From positions 32,807,322 to 32,871,321 of the forward strand of contig CM046300.1 of assembly GCA_025267735.1 (NCBI GenBank): 64,000 nt of DNA, in the 5' to 3' direction. Positions 12,837 through 24,416 of the stretch are shown in pieces. Source of the DNA: Mactra quadrangularis. Taxonomy: Eukaryota; Mollusca; Bivalvia; Venerida; Mactridae. The notes beneath the pieces are model-generated. The model saw only the letters and a list, made by a program, of their open reading frames with translations. It did not search any database and had not been told where the DNA came from. Every line of letters starts with the position of its first letter. Within the stretch, counting starts at the first letter, position 1. Made by a program: the position numbers and the translations under genes.

Positions 12837-15800
12837 AGGTCTGTGAAGTTAGCTATCTATTGTCTATTCTCTATTCAAAAGTCTATTCGCACAATAGACA
12901 GCTATGTATTGAGAAATCTATTCATTCAGAAATCTATTCGCATTTACTGTATACATAGATATAGGTAAGTTCAAATATCTGTACAAATATCTGTTCACAA
13001 AAAGCCGGAAAGACAGCTATCTATTCGGAAGTCTATTCAGAAGTCTATTCAAAAAAGTCAGTATTGCAATCAAACAGATTTAAAAGTCTTTTCGTGGAAT
13101 ACTTAAAGAGACAAATGTCCATTCAAAAGTCTTTTCAGAAGTTTATTTGCAAATACATAGTAATGCAATCTGAATGAGCAAGGTTTCTATTCCAAGAATG
13201 CAAGCGACAAATGTCCATTCAAAAGTCTTTTCGGATCTCTATTCGCAAAATCATATATATGCTTTAAGAATGTGTCTGTAGTCTATTATAAAGTTTCGAA
13301 TGGAGAGCTGTCCATTCAAATGTTTATTCAGAAGTCTATTCGCAAAATCATGTATATGCATTCAGAATGAGTCAGAAGTCTTTTATAGAGTTTCGAATAG
13401 AGAGCTGTCCATTCAAAAGTCTATTCAGAAATCTATTCGCAAAATCATATAAATGCATTAAGAATGGGTCAGAAGTCTTTTATAGAGTTTCGAATAGAGA
13501 GCTGTCCATTCAAAAGTCTATTCAGAAATCTATTTGCAAAATCATATATATGCATTAAGAATGGGTCAAAGTCTACCGTAAAGTTGCGAATAGACACATG
13601 TCCATTCAAATGTCTATTCAGAAGTCTATTCACAAAATCATGTATATGCATTCAAAATGTGTCAGAAGTCTCTTACAGAGTTTCAAATAGAGAGCTGCCC
13701 ATTCAAATGTCTATTCAGAAGTCTATTCGCAAAATCATGTTTATGCATTCAGAATGAGTCAGAAGTCTTTTATAGAGTTTCGAATAGAGAGCTGTCCATT
13801 CAAAAGTCTAATCAGAAATCTATTCGCAAAATCATATATATGCATTAAGAATGGGTCAAAGTCTACCATAAAGTTGCGAATAGACAGATGTCCATTCAAA
13901 TGTCTATTCAGAAGTCTATTCGCAAAATCATGTATATGCCTTCAGAATGAGTTTGAAAATTTTATAGAAATCGAATAGAGAGCTATCCATTCAAAAGTCT
14001 ATTCAAAAGTCTATTCGCAAAATCTGGTAAATGCGTTAAGAATGAGTTAGAAGTCTACAATACAGTAGCGCATACACAGCTGTCCATTCAAATGTCTATT
14101 CAGAAGTTTATTTGCAAAATAATATATATGTATTTAGAATGTGTCAGATGTTTATTATAAAATTGCGAATAGAGAGATGTCCATTCAAATGTCTATTTAG
14201 AAGTCTATTCCAAAAAAGTTAGTAATGCAATCAAACAGATTTAAAAGTCTTTTCGTGGAATACGTAAAAAGACAAATGTCCATTCAAAAGTCTTTTCAGA
14301 AGTTTATTTGCAAATACATAGTAATGCAATCTGAATGAGCAAGGTTTCTATTCCAAGAATGCAAGCGACAAATGTCCATTCAAAAGTCTTTTCGGATCTC
14401 TATTCGCAAAATCATATATATGCTTTAAGAATGTGTCTGTAGTCTATTATAAAGTTTTGAATAGAGAGCTGTCCATTCAAATGTCTATTCAGAAGTCTAT
14501 TCGCAAAATCATGTATATGCATTCAAAATGTGTCAGAAGTCTCTTATAGAGTTTCAAATAGAGAGCTGCCCATTCAAATGTCTATTCAGAAGTCTATTCG
14601 CAAAATCATGTTTATGCATTCAGAATGAGTCAGAAGTCTTTTATAGAGTTTCGAATAGAGAGCTGTCCATTCAAAAGTCTATTCAGAAATCTATTCGCAA
14701 AATCACATATATGCATTAAGAATGGGTCAAAGTCTACCATAAAGTTGCGAATAGACAGATGTCCATTCAAAAGTCTATTCAGAAGTCTATTCGCAATATC
14801 ATGTATATGCATTCAGAATGAGTTTGAAAAATTTATAGAAATCGAATAGAGAGCTATCCATTCAAAAGTCTATTCAGAAGTCTATTCGCAAAATCTGGTA
14901 AATGCGTTCAGAATGAGTTAGAAGTCTATAATACAGTAGCGCATACACAGCTGTCCATTCAAATGTCTATTCAGAAGTCTATTTGCAAAATCATATATAT
15001 GTATTTAGAATGTGTCAGATGTTTATTATAAAGTTGCGAATAGAGAGATGTCCATTCAAATGTTTATTTAGAAGTCTATTCCAAAAAAGTCAGTAATGCA
15101 ATCAAACAGATTTAAAAGTCTTTTCGTGGAATACGTAAAAAGACAAATGTCCATTCGAAGTCTTTTCAGAAGTCTATTCGCAAAATCATATATATGCATT
15201 AAAATGTGTCTAAAGTGTACTATAAATTTGCTAATAGACAGATGTCCACTCAAATGCCTATACAGAAGTCTATTCGCAAAATCATGTATATGAATTCAGA
15301 GTAAGTCAGTAGTCTTTCATAGAGTTTCGAATAGAGAGCTATCCATTCAAAAGTCTATTCAGAAGTCTAGTGGTGAAATCTGGTAAATGCGTTCAGAATG
15401 AGTCAGAAGTCTATTATACAGTTGCGAATGCACAGCTGTCCATTCAAAAGTCTATTCAGAAGTCTATTCGCAAAATCATATATATACATTAAGAATGTCT
15501 GAAGTTAATTATTAAGTAGCGAATAGACAGATGTCTATTCAAATGTCTATTCAGAAGTCTATTCGAAAATTACGTATATGCATTCAGAATGAGTTAGAAG
15601 TCTTTACAAAGTAGCAAAAAGGCAGCTGTCCATTCAAATGTCTACTCAGAAGTCTATTGGCAAAATCATTTATATGCATTCAGAATGAGTCAGAAGTCTT
15701 TTATAGAGTTTTGAATAGACAGATGTCCATTCAAATGTCTATTCAGAAGTCTATTCCAAAAGAGTCAGTAATGCAATCAAACATATTGAAAGTCTTTTCG

Positions 15801-15985
15801 TGAAAAGAGGCAAATTCCATTCAAAAGTCTATTCAGAAGCCTATTTGCAAATTATATATATGCATTAAAAATGTGTCCTAAGTCTATTATAAAGTTGCGA
15901 ATAGACACCTGCCCATTTAAATGTCTTTTCAGAAGTCTATTTGGAATTTATGTTAATCGATTCAGAATGTGTCAGGTGTTATTGT
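12837..15985 (+). repeat. Left arm: tandem array of ~97-bp units
   Basis: About thirty head-to-tail units follow a unit-like leader. Each holds motifs such as TCCATTCAAAAGTCTATTC and TTCGCAAAATCATATATATG. Spacing between equivalent points (13367 to 13464, 13657 to 13754, 14528 to 14625) is exactly 97 bp. A larger segment containing a variant spacer repeats at about 13045, 14205 and 15085, giving a higher-order pattern. Open frames of 60-97 codons here come from the repeat sequence, not from genes. Confidence 0.9.
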
Positions 15986-16512
15986 GATAGACCTGCCATG
16001 TTTATTGAAGTTTGCGTGCTTTGCCTGAATTAAGTAAGTTTCTTAACTCTCGTAAACATAATTGAATCTCCCGAATATTTCGGCAATTGTAGGTGAAGGT
16101 CGATTTGCCTTTCCATATCGTCGTAATTTTGCCGATTCTGTAAACCAAATCGAGCCGGTAAATCTGGTTCAAACAAGGTCACTGGTACCGTAGATTACAC
16201 ATGTGCAAATGCAATTCGGTAACCAGTGCTGGTTTTATTCGAGGAAGCGCCATTGCTTGAGACATGCTAATATTTCGAAGTTTGTAGGTAGAAACATTTG
16301 AATTTCGTATTAAATCGTAAACAAAGTGTTATTATCCACAAGAAAAATAAGCGCCAAAGTAACTACTTTAAATTTACATTTAAGTGATTGAGCCTGTAAA
16401 AATGTTATTTTTGTTTTATAAGAAACACAATTTTACGCCATTTTGTTAAGTTCTTTTGACGGTGCAACAGCGTGACGTAAATCGTGGTGTTTTCTCACAG
16501 GTCCGTGCTTGT

Positions 16513-16514
<2 letters not shown>

Positions 16515-16560
<46 letters not shown>
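16515..16560. repeat. (TA)23 microsatellite
   Basis: 46 uninterrupted bases of alternating TA lie directly against the left duplication of the neighbouring MITE. Its length is likely to vary between individuals. Confidence 0.95.
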
Positions 16561-16562
<2 letters not shown>

Positions 16563-16563
16563 G

Positions 16564-16904
16564 TCATTCGGAACTACCTCGGCGATTTTCCACGCAAATA
16601 CACTTCGGATATCACGAGGAGCTAAAGTAGTTCCAACATAGAATCTAGCCTCGTTCCCTACGTTTACTCAATAGAACACAGGCGCACATCATAAATGACG
16701 GACGATTATGGGCAGTTTAAAGCTCTTCAATGCCTGTAACTGATATCCACTCACATCGCACACAGATCTGCCATGTTGATTGTTTACATCGGCACTACTT
16801 AACCTGTGAGGTTAATCGCCTGATCTCAATACTTTGTTGATTTCTACCACGATTGATATCCGAGGTGTATCTTCGTAGATGATCGCCGAGGTCGTTCCGA
16901 ATGA
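16564..16904. mobile_element. MITE, 341 bp, nested in the foldback spacer
   Basis: The ends are inverted repeats of roughly 60 bp: the left begins TCATTCGGAACTACCTCGGC and the right, reverse-complemented, TCATTCGGAACGACCTCGGC. A 7-bp direct repeat TATAATG flanks it (16557-16563, 16905-16911), although the AT-rich context makes the exact length uncertain. There is no coding capacity. A fragment matching one terminus lies in intron 10 of the transglutaminase gene (about 35283-35338). Confidence 0.75.
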
Positions 16905-17085
16905 TATAATGTTTTCATCTTGTAACCGAAATGAAAAGGGTAGACAAAAATCAATTAGAAGTATTAATCTCATGCAAATAGTTGTTTTTAAAAGTCCGTA
17001 AGACCTGATTACAAAAAAGAAGTAATTCAGCTGCCGAGAGAAGACTTACTACCAGGAGAAAAATAGCAATCTTGCTTTGAATAGA

Positions 17086-20000
17086 AAAAAGTAGACCTTC
17101 TTCAAAGAGCATGTCTATTCACAAACCCAGCAAATTATTCTGACACATTAAAATGCATATGAATGATTTTGCAAAGGACTTTTAACAAATAATTTGAATA
17201 TGTCTATTTATCACTTTTCAAAAAGAAACTTCTGCTACATTCTGAATGCGAACTACTGTTTGCAAATAGGACAGCAGTCTATTCCTAAACCTATAATTGA
17301 CTAGTGACACATTCTTTATGCATATAAAGATTTTGCAAATGGACTTCGGAATAGACATTTGAACGGACGACAATTGCAATCTATTCACAACTTTTTTATA
17401 AACTTCAGACTCATTCTGGCATATTCTAACTGCATATATATGATTTTGCTAATAAACTTCCGAATAGACATTTGTATGGACAGCTCTCTAATCGCAACTT
17501 TATAATAGACTTCAGAATCATTCTGAATGCATATACATGCTTTTGCGAATAGACTTCTGAATAGACATTTGAATGGACATCTGTCTATTCACGCAACTTT
17601 ATAATAGACTTCTGTCACATTCTTTATGCATATATATAATTTTGCGAATAGACTTCTGAATAGACATTTGAATGGATAGCTCTCTATTCGAAACTCTATT
17701 AAAGACTTCAGTCACATTCTTAATGCATATATATGATTTTGCGAATAGACTTCTGAATAGACATTTTAATGGACAGCTCTCTATTTGGAACTCTATAAGA
17801 GACTTCTGACTCATTTTGAATGCATATACATGATTTTGCGAATAGACTTCTGAATAGACATTTGAATGGACATCTGTCTATTCACGCACCTTTGTAATAG
17901 ACTTCAGTCACATTCTTTATACATGTATATGATTTTGCGAATAGACTTCTGAATAGACTTTTAAATTGACAGATCTCTATTCGCAACTATATAATAGACT
18001 TCAGACTCATTCTGAATGCATATACATGATTTTGCGAATAGACTTCTGAATAGACATTTGAATGGACATCTGTCTATTCGCAACTTTATAATAGACTTTA
18101 GTCACATTCTTAGTGCATTTATATGATTTTGCAAATAGACTTCTGAATAGAATTTCGAATGGACAGCTCTCTATTGGCAACTTTATAATAGACTTTAGTC
18201 ACATTCTTAATGCATGTATATGATTTTGCGAATAGACTTCTTAATAGACTTTTGAATGGACAGCTCTCTATTCGGAACTCTATCAAAGACTTCTGACTCA
18301 TTCTGAACGCATTTACCAGGTTTTGCGAATAGACTTCTGAATAGACTTTTGAATGGACATCTGTCTATTCGAAACTCTATAATAGACTTCAGACACATTC
18401 TAAATGCATATAAATGATTTTTCGAATAGACTTCTGATAAGACATTTGAAAGGACATCTATCTATTTGAAACTATATAAAAGGCTTCTGACTCATTTTGA
18501 ATGCATATATATGATTTAGCGAATCGACTTCTGAATAGACATTTGAATGGACAGCTCTCTATTCGCAACTTTATAATAGACTTCTGACTCATTTTGAATG
18601 CATATACATGATTTTGCGAATAGACTTCTGAATAGACATTAGAATGGACAGCTCTCTATTCGCAACTTAATAATAGACTTCAGTCACATTCTTGATGCAT
18701 GTATATGATTTTGCAAATAGACTTCTGAATAGACATTTGAATGGACAGCTCTCTTTTCGCAACTTAATAATAGACTTCAGTCACATTCTTAAAGCATTTA
18801 CCAGGTTTTGCGAATAGACTTCTGAATAGACTTTTGAATGGACAGCTTTCTATTCGCAACTTTATAATAGACTTCAGTCACATTCTGAATGCATATATAT
18901 GATTTTGCGAATAGACTTCTGAATAGACATTTGAATGGACATCTGTCTATTTGCAACTTTATAATAGACTTCTGACTCATTTTGGATGCATATATATGAT
19001 TTTGCGAACAGTCTTCTGAATAGACTTTTGAATGGACAGCTCTCTATTCAAAACTCTATAATAGGCTTAAGACTCATTCTGAAGGTATATACATGATTTT
19101 GCGAATAGTCTACTGAATAGACATTTGAATAGACATCTGTCTATTCGCAACTTTATCATAGACTTCAGTCACATTCTTAATGCATATATATGATTTTGCG
19201 AATAGACTTCTGAATATACATTTGAATGGACAGCTCTCTATTCGCAACTTTATAATAGACTTCAGTCACATGCTTAATGCATATATATAATTTTGCGAAT
19301 AGACTTCTGAATAGACTTTTGAATGGACAGCTCTCTATTCGTAACTCTATAAAAGACTTCTGACTCATTCTGAACGCATTTACCAGGTTTTGCGAATAGA
19401 CTTCTGAATAGACATTTGAATGGGCAGCTTTCTATTCGAAACTCTATAAAAGACTTCTGACTCAATCTGAATGCATATACATAATTTTGCGATTAGACTT
19501 CTGAATGGACATTTAAATGGACATCTTTTTATTTGCAACTTTATGATAGACTTCAGACACATTCTCAATGCAAATATATTATTTTTCGAATAGACTTCTG
19601 AATAGACATTTGAATGGACAGCTCTCTATTCGAAACTCTATAAAAGACTTCTGACTAATTCTGAATGTATATACATGATTTTGCGAATAGACTACTGAAT
19701 AGACTTCTGAATAGACATTTGAATGGACATTTGTCTATTCGAAACTCTATAAACGATATCAGACTCATTCTGCAGGCATATACATGATTTTGCGAATAGA
19801 CTTCTGAATAGACATTTGAATGGACATCTGTCTATTTGCAACTTTATAATACACTTCAGACACATTCTTAATAATTTTGCGAATAGACTTCTAAATAGAC
19901 TTTTGAATGGACAGCTCTCTATTCGAAACTCTATGAACGATATCAGACTCATTCTGCAGGCATATACATGATTTTGCGAATAGACGTCTGAATAGACATT

Positions 20001-21261
20001 TGAATGGACATCTGTCTATTTGCAACTTTACAATAGACTACTAACACATTCTTAATGCATATATATGATTTTGCGAATAAACTTCTGAATAGACTTTTGA
20101 ATGGACATTTCTCTATTCGAAACTCTATAATAGACTTCTGCCTCATTCTGAACGCATTTTCGATTTTTTCGAATAGACTTTTGAATAGACTTTGAATGGA
20201 CATCTTTCTATTCGCTACTTCAAAATAGACGTCAGACACATTCTAAATGCGTATTTGCATATGATGTTGCGAATAGACTTCTGAATAGACATTTGAATGG
20301 ACAGCTGTGTATTTGCTACTGTTTGTTAGTTCTGACTCATTCTGAACGCTTTCACCAAATTTTGCGAATAGATTTCTGAATAGACTTTTGAATGGACAGC
20401 TCTCTATTCGAACTCTATAATAGACTTCTGACCTATTCTGGACGCATTCACCAGATTTTGCGAATAGACTTCTGAATAGACATTTAAATGGACATCTGTC
20501 TATTTGCAACTTTAAAATAGACTACAGACAAATTCTTATATATATATATATGATTTTGCGAATAGACTTCTGAATAGACTTTTGAATGGACAGCTGTCTA
20601 TTTGAAAATCTATAATAGAATTCTGACTCATTCCGAATGCATTCACCAGATATTTTAAATAGTCTTTTGAATAGACATTTGAATGGATATCTATCAATTC
20701 CCAACTTAATAATAGACTTCAGACACAGTCTTACGGCACATATATGATTTTGCGAATAGATATCCGAAAAGACATTTGAATGGACATTTGTCCCTGGATT
20801 TTTGGGAATAGACATCTTGATCATTAAGATTTCATTACTATGTTTTTGCGAATAAACTTCTGAATAGACTTTTGAAAGGACATTTGTCTCTTTGCGTATT
20901 CCACGAAAAGACTTTTAAATCTGTTTGATTGCATTACTGTTTTTTTTCGAATAGACTTCGGAATAGACTTTTGAATGGACATTTGTCTATTTATGTATTC
21001 TATGAAAATACTTTTAAATATGTTTTATTGAACTAGTGCTTTTTTTCGAATAGACTTCTGAATAGATTTCCGAATAGACAGCTGTCTTTTCGGCATTTTG
21101 TGTACAGATTTTTGTACAGATATTTGAACTTTCCTATATCAATGTATACAGTAAATGCGAATAGATTTCTGCATGAATAGATTTCTCAATACATAGCTGT
21201 CCATTGAGCGAATAGACTTTTGAATAGAGAATAGACAATAGATCGCTAACTTCACAGACCT
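17086..21261 (-). repeat. Right arm: tandem array of ~97-bp units, inverted
   Basis: About forty units in the opposite orientation to the left arm; motifs read GAATAGACTTCTGAATAGAC and GAATGGACAGCTCTCTATTC on the + strand. Equivalent minus-strand frames begin 97 bp apart, for example at 19368 and 19465. The outer end (20830-21261) contains the reverse complement of the left arm's variant leader, including the block ending ATTCCACGAAAAGAC. This arm is about 1 kb longer than the left one, consistent with unequal exchange or slippage changing copy number after insertion. Confidence 0.9.
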
Positions 21262-21270
21262 TTAAAAGTA
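21262..21270. repeat. Right 9-bp target-site duplication of the foldback
   Basis: TTAAAAGTA, identical to 12828-12836. Its last two bases (TA) also serve as the left target-site duplication of the adjoining pogo-like MITE. Confidence 0.85.
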
Positions 21271-22182
21271 CAGTAAAACCTGTCATATGCGACTTTCTGG
21301 CGGAACATCCAAACACGGTCACATATGACAGTGGGTCTTTAAATCCAGGTTCAAGTCAATATAATAGCGTGTCACCAATATTGCACATTTCAGGCAAATA
21401 AGTGAAACCCCCATACGAAGTTGGGACATTAAACAGTTAAAAACATGATATTACATAGCATAATTCTCCCGATATTCTATCAAATTTAAATTTGTGCCCT
21501 CGAAGAGTAATAAAAAAATTCTTAGACACTTTTTAATTTTATTACTCAATTTGATTAAAATTAATTAATTTAAAAAATGTCTTTGGTTTGATAATGGGCA
21601 ATTCATATCAATTTCAATATTAAAAATAAATTTGTTTTACACATAAACAATGACATATGTTTGAGAACTAAACTCGCATGCAAGTTCCTTTGTTGACGAA
21701 AATACCGGTAATAACCGAAATACGGCTTTTAGCGATGCAAACAAAAATGGCCGATTGTTTTGCAATCACATTCGAATCGATTCATTCGCCAAATTTAAGT
21801 AATAACTGTCTATAAAAGCTATTTAATAATGTTTAAACAAACAATCAGTTGTGCTATGACTTTTGTTAATCCGCATTGTCTGCAGCATGTTTACAACGCT
21901 ATTTTTTTGTATCACGCGTGTCGATTGATGGGCCAATTATACAATTCAATAGTAATTATGTAGGTGTGAAAAACATCTTTGGGTCAATTGAGGCCTGAAA
22001 AGTCGCTTAATTAACCCTAATTATCGGTATTGGACTGATAAAATAAGGTCGTTAGTCGCGTCAGACAGTGTGTCGCTTAATACAGGGACTTTATATAGGC
22101 ATTTATGTTGGGCGGTCTCAAATACGGTCACATAAGACAGTGAGTCGTTTAATTCAGTGGGTCGCTAAGGCAGTTTTTACTG
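21271..22182. mobile_element. pogo/mariner-like MITE, 912 bp
   Basis: It begins CAGTAAAACCTGTCATATG and ends with an inverted version (CAGTAAAAACTGCCTTAGC when reverse-complemented). TA lies on both sides (21269-21270, 22183-22184), the target of the Tc1/mariner/pogo superfamily. A second motif about 50 bases in from each end, around ACGGTCACATATGACAGTG, is also inverted, so the subterminal regions are symmetrical too. No transposase frame is visible. Confidence 0.75.
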
Positions 22183-22975
22183 TAACATTTAATCATCGGC
22201 TTACTTACAATTTTTAACCATTTTGTATTAAAGTATTTTGCGATACTATCAAAGTTCTCGCTACAAATTTGAATGATGATGCTTCAATAAACCCAAACAC
22301 TTAATTTATCATTTTTAATTCACTGTTAGGCAACTGAGCACGATTATTGTTAAAAAGTTTATTTTCATTGAAACTGTCAATTTCTGCTATAAATACCTGT
22401 AAAACCCGACATTTATTAAGGTCAGCTGTTTAAAATACCGTATATCAACGGTGTCTACGATCTTAATTGAGCCGATACGTGATTTGCTTGTATAATTAGT
22501 GGTGTCTCAACAGGCAGTCGAAGTTAGATAGTTTCTCAATGAAATTCAATTAAAGCATATCAAATTGGTTTCTTGCGTTTCTGTATCTCTTTAGAATTGT
22601 TTTTATAATTTAATGTCTCAGTTTCATATTATGTTAATATCTTGTTACCTCGAAGATTTTTGTTGTGACTTGGAAACTTAAACAAATTTGCATAAAATGT
22701 TTATCAAGACGTCAACAAGTAAATGCATAACACTGAATGTTGATATCACTACGCCGGTTAAACTGTGCAGGTATTCTTGTCGCTAGTCTCCGATTTTTAG
22801 TAATAATTATATACTTTAGCACGAAATGTTGAAAAAATCAAACAGATATGACTTAACTTGTAACACATTCAACACGGCATTAAAGATGTTCCACACGTCT
22901 TGTATTCCATGTTAGTAATGGATCTTTATCGTATTAGTGAAAGAAGATAATAGTTTTATATTCTTAGAACACTGC
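22183..22975. repeat. Truncated 10-kb unit (unit B)
   Basis: After the pogo-like MITE the sequence returns to the unit, matching the 3631, 51147 and 61092 blocks, including AACAGGCAGTCGAAGTTAG. Similarity stops near 22975, at a point equivalent to about 4215 in unit A. Beyond it lies the single-copy transglutaminase island. Confidence 0.65.
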
Positions 22976-24206
22976 TTTACTGTTGTTGTTGTTGTTATTA
23001 TAAACTAAATTTGTATTGCACTCTTTTCAAATTGGTAAATAAGTTATATTTATATAAACTTTTCACTTAAAAGACATTAAAATTGTATTGAAATACCCGG
23101 ATCATTTCACAGATATTTAGTGACATATCAGCCGACTAGGGGACCTTGACTTTAAGGTAATCATATTTCAAAAGATGCGTATTAAAGGAAATTGCATTTA
23201 AAGAATTTTCTTATGGATTTCAAAATTGTTTATTCAAATACAGGAACGTGGTTAAAAATAAACCTTTTATACTTGTTTTGATTATCGTAAGTTGTAAATT
23301 ATTTTGTATTATGTAGCTTGTGAAATTGATCCGAGATATAAATAAAAGATTGAAATAAATAATTTTCTTACTTTCAATTAGTTGAAAGGAGTTAAGTTAC
23401 TGAAATGCGTAACGCATTTATGTTACATGTCAATTTTTACTAAGTCTAACTTGATATTTATCTTTTTTTACGCAATCTAAAATGTAATTCATAAATATTT
23501 AATTAACTTCTTTCAATTGATAAGATGCAGTCTATGCAAATAATATTTTAATTGCATTTCTTTTATTTTATGTCAAATTTCACAAGTTATGCTAACACAC
23601 GAATTATAAAATCAGTCTATTGTGTTTAAAATTTAAGTGCTATTAATGTTTATGTTTACGTTGTTACACGCACGTGTATTTACATGATCAAATGAATAAT
23701 TAGTTGATTGAATAGAATAATTTTTTTACAAAACGAATGATACATGTATATACAAATATAAATATATTTGTTTTTTTCTGGCTTTATGATCGGGCTAAAA
23801 GAGATATGTTTATAGTTTATTGTCATAATTGTGTATCTTAGGACAGAGAACTAAGTTATGGCTGGAATATATTAATAGTTCCAGTCAATATTTTTATGTT
23901 TTAACTGTATAAGTTTGGCGAGCAGCCGCCGTTATTAACCTTTAACTTTAATGAAAAATACGTAAAATTTAGGACTTACGGAAATTTGGAATGGATTATT
24001 TTAAGACCAACTTGCAGAAAATCATAGATAGTTTATTCATAAATAGTGATAGTAGTACGATTTCTATCATATGACATTTAAAGTCTTTAAGTGTTAACCT
24101 CAAGCTTCTATGCCTCTTGTTAAATCTTTACGCCACACGGAAAACGTTTAAGACACTCGGAATTCCAATCGTAACTGATCGGCAATTTCCGTGACCATTT
24201 GACAAA
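22976..24206. other. AT-rich intergenic DNA upstream of transglutaminase
   Basis: Unrelated to the repeat units and without a supportable gene. It begins near a short GTT trinucleotide run (about 22982-22997). I see no ORF or RNA gene. Confidence 0.45.
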
Positions 24207-24305
24207 CCTGTAGCGTGTTCAATTACACAAAACGTTATAGAACGTTACTTAACGATACATATCGGAACTCCTCGGCCATTCGCTACGGATAACCTAATCT
24301 AATTT

Positions 24306-24399
24306 ACAAATATGAGATCGTTAAGGCAATGAGTGATGTATCAAAATTTACGGACTAAAAACGAAACATCACTCAATGCCTAAACGATCATATATTTGT
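24306..24399. repeat. Imperfect hairpin inside the outer MITE
   Basis: Arms 24306-24339 and 24366-24399 are inverted copies, about 30 of 34 positions matching by eye. The core is GGCAATGAGTGATGT against ACATCACTCAATGCC with a loop of about 26 bases. It is either an internal palindrome of the MITE or a remnant of a third small insertion. Confidence 0.7.
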
Positions 24400-24416
24400 T
24401 TACTTTAACACCGTTA

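Larger units (their letters stand above)
15986..17085. other. Spacer between foldback arms
   Basis: This central segment is not made of the 97-bp repeat. It contains a (TA)n microsatellite and a 341-bp MITE. No convincing coding sequence or transposase motif is present, and the longest frame (61 codons) runs through the microsatellite. It occupies the place where an autonomous relative would carry its transposase. Confidence 0.7.
12837..21261. mobile_element. Giant foldback transposon, 8,425 bp
   Basis: The element starts AGGTCTGTGAAGTTAG and ends with the reverse complement of almost the same bases. The outer ~250 bp of each end (12837-13040 and 21060-21261) are a good inverted repeat. Inside, each arm is a tandem array of about 97-bp units, and the arms run in opposite orientation around a ~1.1-kb spacer. 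A perfect 9-bp duplication TTAAAAGTA flanks it. Nine-base duplications are known for Mutator-like elements and for Drosophila FB, whose arms are also built of tandem subrepeats. No transposase frame is visible, so it appears non-autonomous. Family assignment is inference; the structure and duplication are seen directly. Confidence 0.85.

Noticed and set aside
13367..20824. Many overlapping frames of 60-100 codons with a repeated QKSFIEFRIESCPFKS-like pattern
   Set aside because: They come from translating the 97-bp repeat. Because 97 is not a multiple of three the frame shifts each unit and ends within about two or three units, on both arms. No start context, splice site or stable frame supports a protein.
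12837..21261. CRISPR array or centromeric satellite
   Set aside because: Repeats are contiguous, without unique spacers, in eukaryotic DNA. The inverted arms with a 9-bp duplication fit a transposon better than a free satellite block.
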